Below, one piece after another: positions 46,288 through 50,070 of a DNA stretch of 50,070 nucleotides. Made by a program: the position numbers and the translations under genes. The notes under the pieces are model-generated. The model saw nothing but the letters and a program-made list of their open reading frames with translations, was not told the origin of the DNA and did not search any database. This stretch comes from Triangularia verruculosa (Eukaryota; Ascomycota; Sordariomycetes; Sordariales; Podosporaceae): NCBI GenBank assembly GCA_033296885.1, contig MU864053.1:1-50070 (forward strand). Direction: 5' to 3'. How positions within the stretch are numbered: the stretch's first letter is position 1; each line of letters starts with the position of its first letter.

Positions 46288-47069
46288 AATATGATGTTTA
46301 GATAGCTGTTTAAGGAGTCTTGATGGTGTCATTCCTCTACCTTACTCTTGGGGCTTGGGTTGCATGTTTTTGGAAAGGATAGGTAGTAAAAAATAAGTCA
46401 GGAATGGACTCTACGGGTGAATGCTGCTGTTCGGGAGCCCTGTACGGCTCCCGGCTGTGCGTAAACAAATCGTTGATCATGTAACCCATATATCTGGCTA
46501 TAGAGGGAGAAAATTGCAATGCAGGACACATATTGCTCGGGCTTGGGGTAGAAAGCTAACAAATAATTTTCGTTCGCGTAGGGTTATTAAGTTGGAATTG
46601 GCAGTCGACTCGAAGCAGCTGAAAGCATGGTAAAACAAGAGGAGGAAAGACATAATCTAATCTATGCTCATCGGCGATCAAAGCAACTTACCTATTGTAT
46701 GTAAAGAGTTAAATTTGTGTTGTCATTGGTCAGGGCAGTAACGAACAAGATAGGATGAGACAGAAATGACACGATAGAAGTAAATTAAAACTGCGGAGAT
46801 ACGGCCCTTTAAACCCTAAGAGAACTTTAGGGGAGTTGGAATTCCGAGTAGTTTAAATAAAGTATAAAAAAGTCGTCCCGTGAACCAAACATATTTAAGA
46901 CGTGAGCTATCCTCTTATATATCACATAAAAGAAAGAGCAGTTTAATATAGAAAAACGGTGAAATCTCTACTACTAACCACACTACCACACAAAAGGACG
47001 GGAGGCTAGTCCTCATCTACCAACTACACCACTATATAAAGGGACGGAGGTAAAGGATATTTATATATG
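46288..47069. other. Transition from cluster to AT-rich DNA
   Basis: No gene is supported. G+C drops from about 46.6 kb onward. On the minus strand near 46880-47030 there is a pol III A-box-like TGGTGTAGTTGG, and further along GGTTCACGGG followed by a T run, so a decayed tRNA-derived element is possible. Confidence 0.35.
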
Positions 47070-47181
47070 GATGCTATAAGAGATTAATAGGGTTACTTTA
47101 AGCACGCGCTGCTACCACCCTCGAAGATGCTATAGGAGATTAACAGGGTTACTTCGAGTACGCGCTACTGCCCCCTCGAGC
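47070..47181. repeat. Tandem repeat, two 56-bp units
   Basis: Units at 47070-47125 and 47126-47181 begin GATGCTATA and differ mostly by C/T and G/A transitions, which is the pattern expected from RIP. No coding frame is seen. Confidence 0.8.
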
Positions 47182-47258
47182 ATGCGCTACTAAAGGCAAG
47201 CTCAGATAGAATCCTCCTGGCAAGTATGCGCTACTAAAGGTAAGCTCGGACGAAAATC
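47182..47258. repeat. Second short tandem repeat, 44-bp period
   Basis: ATGCGCTACTAAAGG recurs at 47182 and 47226, each followed by a similar AAGCTC segment. Differences are again mainly transitions. It continues directly from the 56-bp repeat, which also contains the GCGCTACT core. Confidence 0.7.
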
Positions 47259-47539
47259 TATATAGTCAGAATCTAACACGTATTAGCTTTATCTATCCGG
47301 GAGCGTCTTAAGTAAAACTTATACATCTTATCCCACACGGATTTATCTTTACGGAAGTCGATATAGGCAATGTTAGCGCGGGAGATGCCATCTTTAACAG
47401 GTTAAGTCTAAGTTAAACTTTTAAAAACTCCACTCTAAAGCTAAATATAAGTATTTTCGATTAGATGTATCTTAAGCTATACTATAGTGCCTTTAACCGC
47501 CTAGGGCCCATCAAAACTTCACCCCAAGGTCAAGTGTGA

Positions 47540-47764
47540 CTAGCGACACTTTCTACAAAGTGTAACGCCATCCACTATAAAAACTACAGTTTTCACATTA
47601 GCCCAAGCATTCCCCTTTGGTTGCTTTCCACATTTCGCGCATCCTGCCAAATACTCTGGTGGTGCAACGACATTGGAATCTACAACGAATGACGGCCGTT
47701 CTGGCCATTGGTAGTTGTGGTGCCGTCCACTTGCTACTGCCTTCTCCCGGTTAAGAGACCAATG
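47540..47764 (-). pseudogene. Coding relic with two CxxC pairs
   Basis: An open stretch of about 74 codons on the minus strand ends at TAG 47540-47542, with an upstream stop at 47765-47767 and no ATG. Its last 35 residues hold C-A-K-C and, 24 residues on, C-R-K-C at the very C-terminus, a zinc-ribbon-like spacing. Base composition is normal while both flanks are AT-rich. It looks like the last exon of a gene or transposon whose 5' part has been destroyed. I do not recognise the family. Confidence 0.45.
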
Positions 47765-48438
47765 TTAGCAAGCCGCACAACGCATATTATAACCGGGTAT
47801 ATACTTATCGTAATTGGGGTTTTTATAGTTGTAATTTCTTAATATACCTGCTTTACGATTTATCCGGTCTTCGATAATACTTAGTAATAGGTTAGACCTA
47901 TATTTGATAGCTTACTTAGTACAACTTAGATACCGCTCCATTAGTCCAGTGTTATATAGCCTAGTCGTTTTGCTATAGTATCGATAAGCACTAGTTTTCG
48001 AGACGTGGTCTTATATATATAGTCGTTTTCTATTTCCATTGCGTTAGTATAGTCCGGGATAGGTTTAAATAGCCACGTTAAATCTAAGTTTATATTTATT
48101 ATTGGTTCGCAGGAACGTCTTTCCCTTTATAAGTAAGTTGGTATACTTTATATAAGAAGTATCGCCTCTTTACTCCGATATTAAAGAATTATATAATTTA
48201 AATATTATTAACTCTTTCGTTAATTTATTACTCGGTTTTACTATAGTTGCTATATCTGCAGCGTTTAATTTAATTCTCTTTTATAGTTAGTACTGGTTTC
48301 CTTTATTCAGACTTTACTTGTCGTTTGCAATTTTTATATATTAAGGTATCGCTTAAAACGGCGAAACTAATTTCGGACTCTCGTAGTTTAAAATATCTTA
48401 TATATAATCCTTTTATATTGAAATAGGTATGGCTCATA
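47765..48438. repeat. AT-rich block, RIP-like
   Basis: Rich in TA dinucleotides, with stops in all frames and no long open frame. The appearance is that of a repeat mutated by C-to-T changes. The original element cannot be identified. Confidence 0.65.
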
Positions 48439-49082
48439 TACAGGCCTAAGGGCCCTGTAGCTAATACACTAATAGCGTAGCGGAATTGTCACACACGATA
48501 CCTGTAGCTCACTGCTAGGGTGCTAGGCTACAGCACCTGGTAGGTGCTGTAGAACAGAGAATTAGTGGATAACCTTTTATATTTATAGCGATAGCCTTTT
48601 AAAGTCTACTATAATACTCTGTAGTAGGGTTCGCACTCGACCTCTACCACATACCCACCGAGGGCCTTCCAGGGCCTTGCACCCCAGGGCGGGCAGATAG
48701 GCCAGAGTATGGCTTGGAAGACCCCGATTTTAGTGAGGTTGGCTAAAAAGCGACTCACGCCCATACAAAAGTTCACCCAAACCGCCCCCCCTATAACCAA
48801 AGTGCAGGTCATCGTAGGGTTAGGGTTCCACCAATTATACAGGGCATGTATATAGGCCTTAATAGCCTAAATATAAAATATAGGCCATTTTGGTCCACTA
48901 AGGCCTCCGATGCAGGCCTTTGAAATGCCCTGAGGTAGTGGGTGGAGCCTTTCCCTGGGTGCCGGGTAGGCGAGGATTGCCGGGTAGGTGACTTTGCCGT
49001 TGACTTGGCCGAATCCAGTATTCCACCACAACCAACACCACGTAGTATTACAGCAGCCAACCCACTGTAATTACAGGCCTCA
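48439..49082. repeat. GC-normal island bounded by TACAGGCC motifs
   Basis: Sequence of ordinary composition embedded in AT-rich DNA. Its left edge is an imperfect palindrome (TACAGGCC...GGCCCTGTA, 48439-48459) and its right edge contains TACAGGCCT (about 49072). Two short minus-strand frames (48609-48812, 48809-49060) have no recognised domain. It may be a transposon fragment that escaped RIP. Confidence 0.45.
48528..48552. repeat. Perfect hairpin, 11-bp arms
   Basis: CTACAGCACCT and AGGTGCTGTAG are separated by GGT, a perfect inverted repeat that could fold as DNA cruciform or RNA hairpin. It is not followed by a T run. It lies in the GC-normal island. Confidence 0.85.
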
Positions 49083-49710
49083 CGGGGACCTGTTTTAACA
49101 AATATAAATAAAGATTTGAACTTTAAATTTCTATTATATATTGTAAAGACGTTTCATAATTAATTTAAACTATTTAACTTTATATAAAACGCTTTTAAAA
49201 TTAACCGGTCTTTTATTACTTTTTATTTCTTTAATAAATTAAAATAAAATACCCAGACTTTAATAAAAAGTATATTATTTGGTAAATAATTTAATGTACT
49301 TAATTTAATCGATTAAAATATCGTTGTAATTTAAATAATATTGGAAATTATTTGAATATTTAAAAATATTATATTAAAATACTAAGTAAAAAAATCTTAG
49401 TAGTCGATATATCTTTTTTATTACCGGAAATATTAATTATAATTATACCGAAAATCTTAGTATCCTTTATATAAAAGCTATTAAAGATTATTTTAAAAAT
49501 ATAAATAACGTTTTTATTAACCGAGGTTTTAGGCTTTTTATTTAAAAGGCATTAGTTAAAGGTATTAATAGAAAATTGGACTTCTTTTTAAAATTATTTG
49601 TGAATTTAATTAGTACAATTATAATCTTTACCTTTACTATTAAAGTTAACTTTACTAATAAAAAGGTAAGTGTTAAAATACAGCTTTTGTTTGTGGATTT
49701 TACAGTATAT
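49083..49710. repeat. Strongly AT-rich block, RIP-like
   Basis: Almost entirely A and T with frequent TAAAT/TTTAA words and very few C or G. No gene is possible in any frame. It is the most extreme composition in the window and is typical of heavily RIPed transposon DNA in ascomycetes. Confidence 0.75.
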
Positions 49711-49738
49711 CTGAGCCCTGTAAAATACAGGGCCTCAG
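49711..49738. repeat. Near-perfect hairpin at composition boundary
   Basis: CTGAGCCCTGTA (49711-49722) and TACAGGGCCTCAG (49726-49738) form an inverted repeat with one bulged base and an AAA loop. It marks the switch from the AT-rich block to GC-normal DNA that runs to the window end. Confidence 0.8.
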
Positions 49739-49924
49739 AGGCAATACAATAGCTTAGATCAGCAGTGCTTAGGCACCACGGTTGCCGGAACGGAACTCGG
49801 CCCCCTAAAGCAATCCGAAGTCCCAGAAAGCCGAACGCTAAAGCCAGTACCCTGCAGCGGTCAAACGGTAGCGCAACGTGGCCTGTAACGTGGCCTCTAA
49901 CCCTGTTTTGGTTAGCGTATTTAG

Positions 49925-49964
49925 CGGGCGTTCGGGCCCGGGAACGGGCGTTCGGGCCCGGGAA
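49925..49964. repeat. 20-bp direct tandem repeat
   Basis: CGGGCGTTCGGGCCCGGGAA occurs twice in a row without a mismatch. Each unit contains the palindrome CCCGGG. The unmutated, GC-rich state contrasts with the neighbouring AT-rich block. Confidence 0.85.
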
Positions 49965-50070
49965 TGGAGTCACCTTCGGGGAGCGAGTAGAAGACCGACG
50001 GCCTATAAGACCTCTGCCTCACACCCTATTCACTGTGATATTTCTTAGTCTATAAGGTTCAATCAATATA

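Noticed and set aside
48609..49060. Two short minus-strand frames in the GC-normal island
   Set aside because: No known domain, and they overlap each other at the ends; not supported as genes.
1..50070. CRISPR array, bacterial operons or ribosome binding sites
   Set aside because: The sequence is eukaryotic with spliced genes; no spaced direct-repeat array was seen.

Overview
The window is nuclear DNA of a filamentous ascomycete (Pezizomycotina, probably a Sordariomycete). The basis is: many short introns of about 50-125 nt with GT..AG borders and CTAAC/CTGAC-type branch sites, intron-containing tRNA-Arg genes, a Zn2Cys6 regulator, a fungal highly reducing polyketide synthase (PKS), and AT-rich repeat blocks at the right end that look like repeat-induced point mutation (RIP). 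No species is claimed.

Layout. 1-9.3 kb: two intron-containing tRNA-Arg genes, a secreted protein of unknown function (minus, 4 exons), a 3.1 kb gene-poor gap, a bilirubin-oxidase-like multicopper oxidase (plus, 6 exons) and a tRNA-Asn. 9.9-13.8 kb: an unrecognised 324-aa protein with a 14-nt microexon and a GC-AG intron, and an amino-acid permease. 14.4-46.3 kb: a biosynthetic gene cluster. 46.3-50 kb: gene-poor, AT-rich repeat DNA with tandem repeats, hairpins and one coding relic.

The cluster, left to right: BBE-like FAD oxidase (-), cytochrome P450 A (+), short-chain dehydrogenase SDR1 (-), O-methyltransferase (-), highly reducing PKS KS-AT-DH-cMT-ER-KR-ACP (+, 2612 aa), LaeA/UMTA-type methyltransferase (-), SDR2 (+), Zn2Cys6 regulator (-), P450 B (-), HXXXD acyltransferase (+) and a DHA2-type MFS exporter (+). 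The PKS has no release domain and its ER domain is degenerate, with no trans-acting ER visible nearby. A C-methylated, incompletely reduced chain is the likely scaffold, to be oxidised by the P450s, FAD oxidase and SDRs, O-methylated, possibly acylated, and exported. The PKS/OMT/FAD-oxidase/P450/SDR combination recalls solanapyrone-type clusters, but the second P450, second methyltransferase and acyltransferase go beyond that set. The product is unknown.

The most informative signal outside the genes is an 8-bp palindrome, TCGGCCGA. I found seven exact copies by eye. All lie in intergenic DNA, and all are upstream of cluster genes: P450 A/FAD oxidase, SDR1, OMT/PKS, UMTA, P450 B/acyltransferase and MFS. 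One-base variants lie in the same promoters and before SDR2. It consists of two inverted CGG half-sites, as expected for a Zn2Cys6 dimer, so it is a candidate binding site for the cluster regulator and outlines the regulon. The regulator's own mRNA needs a 7-nt microexon to complete its zinc cluster.

All gene models were spliced by eye. Frames and domains support most junctions; the second intron of P450 B is unresolved.
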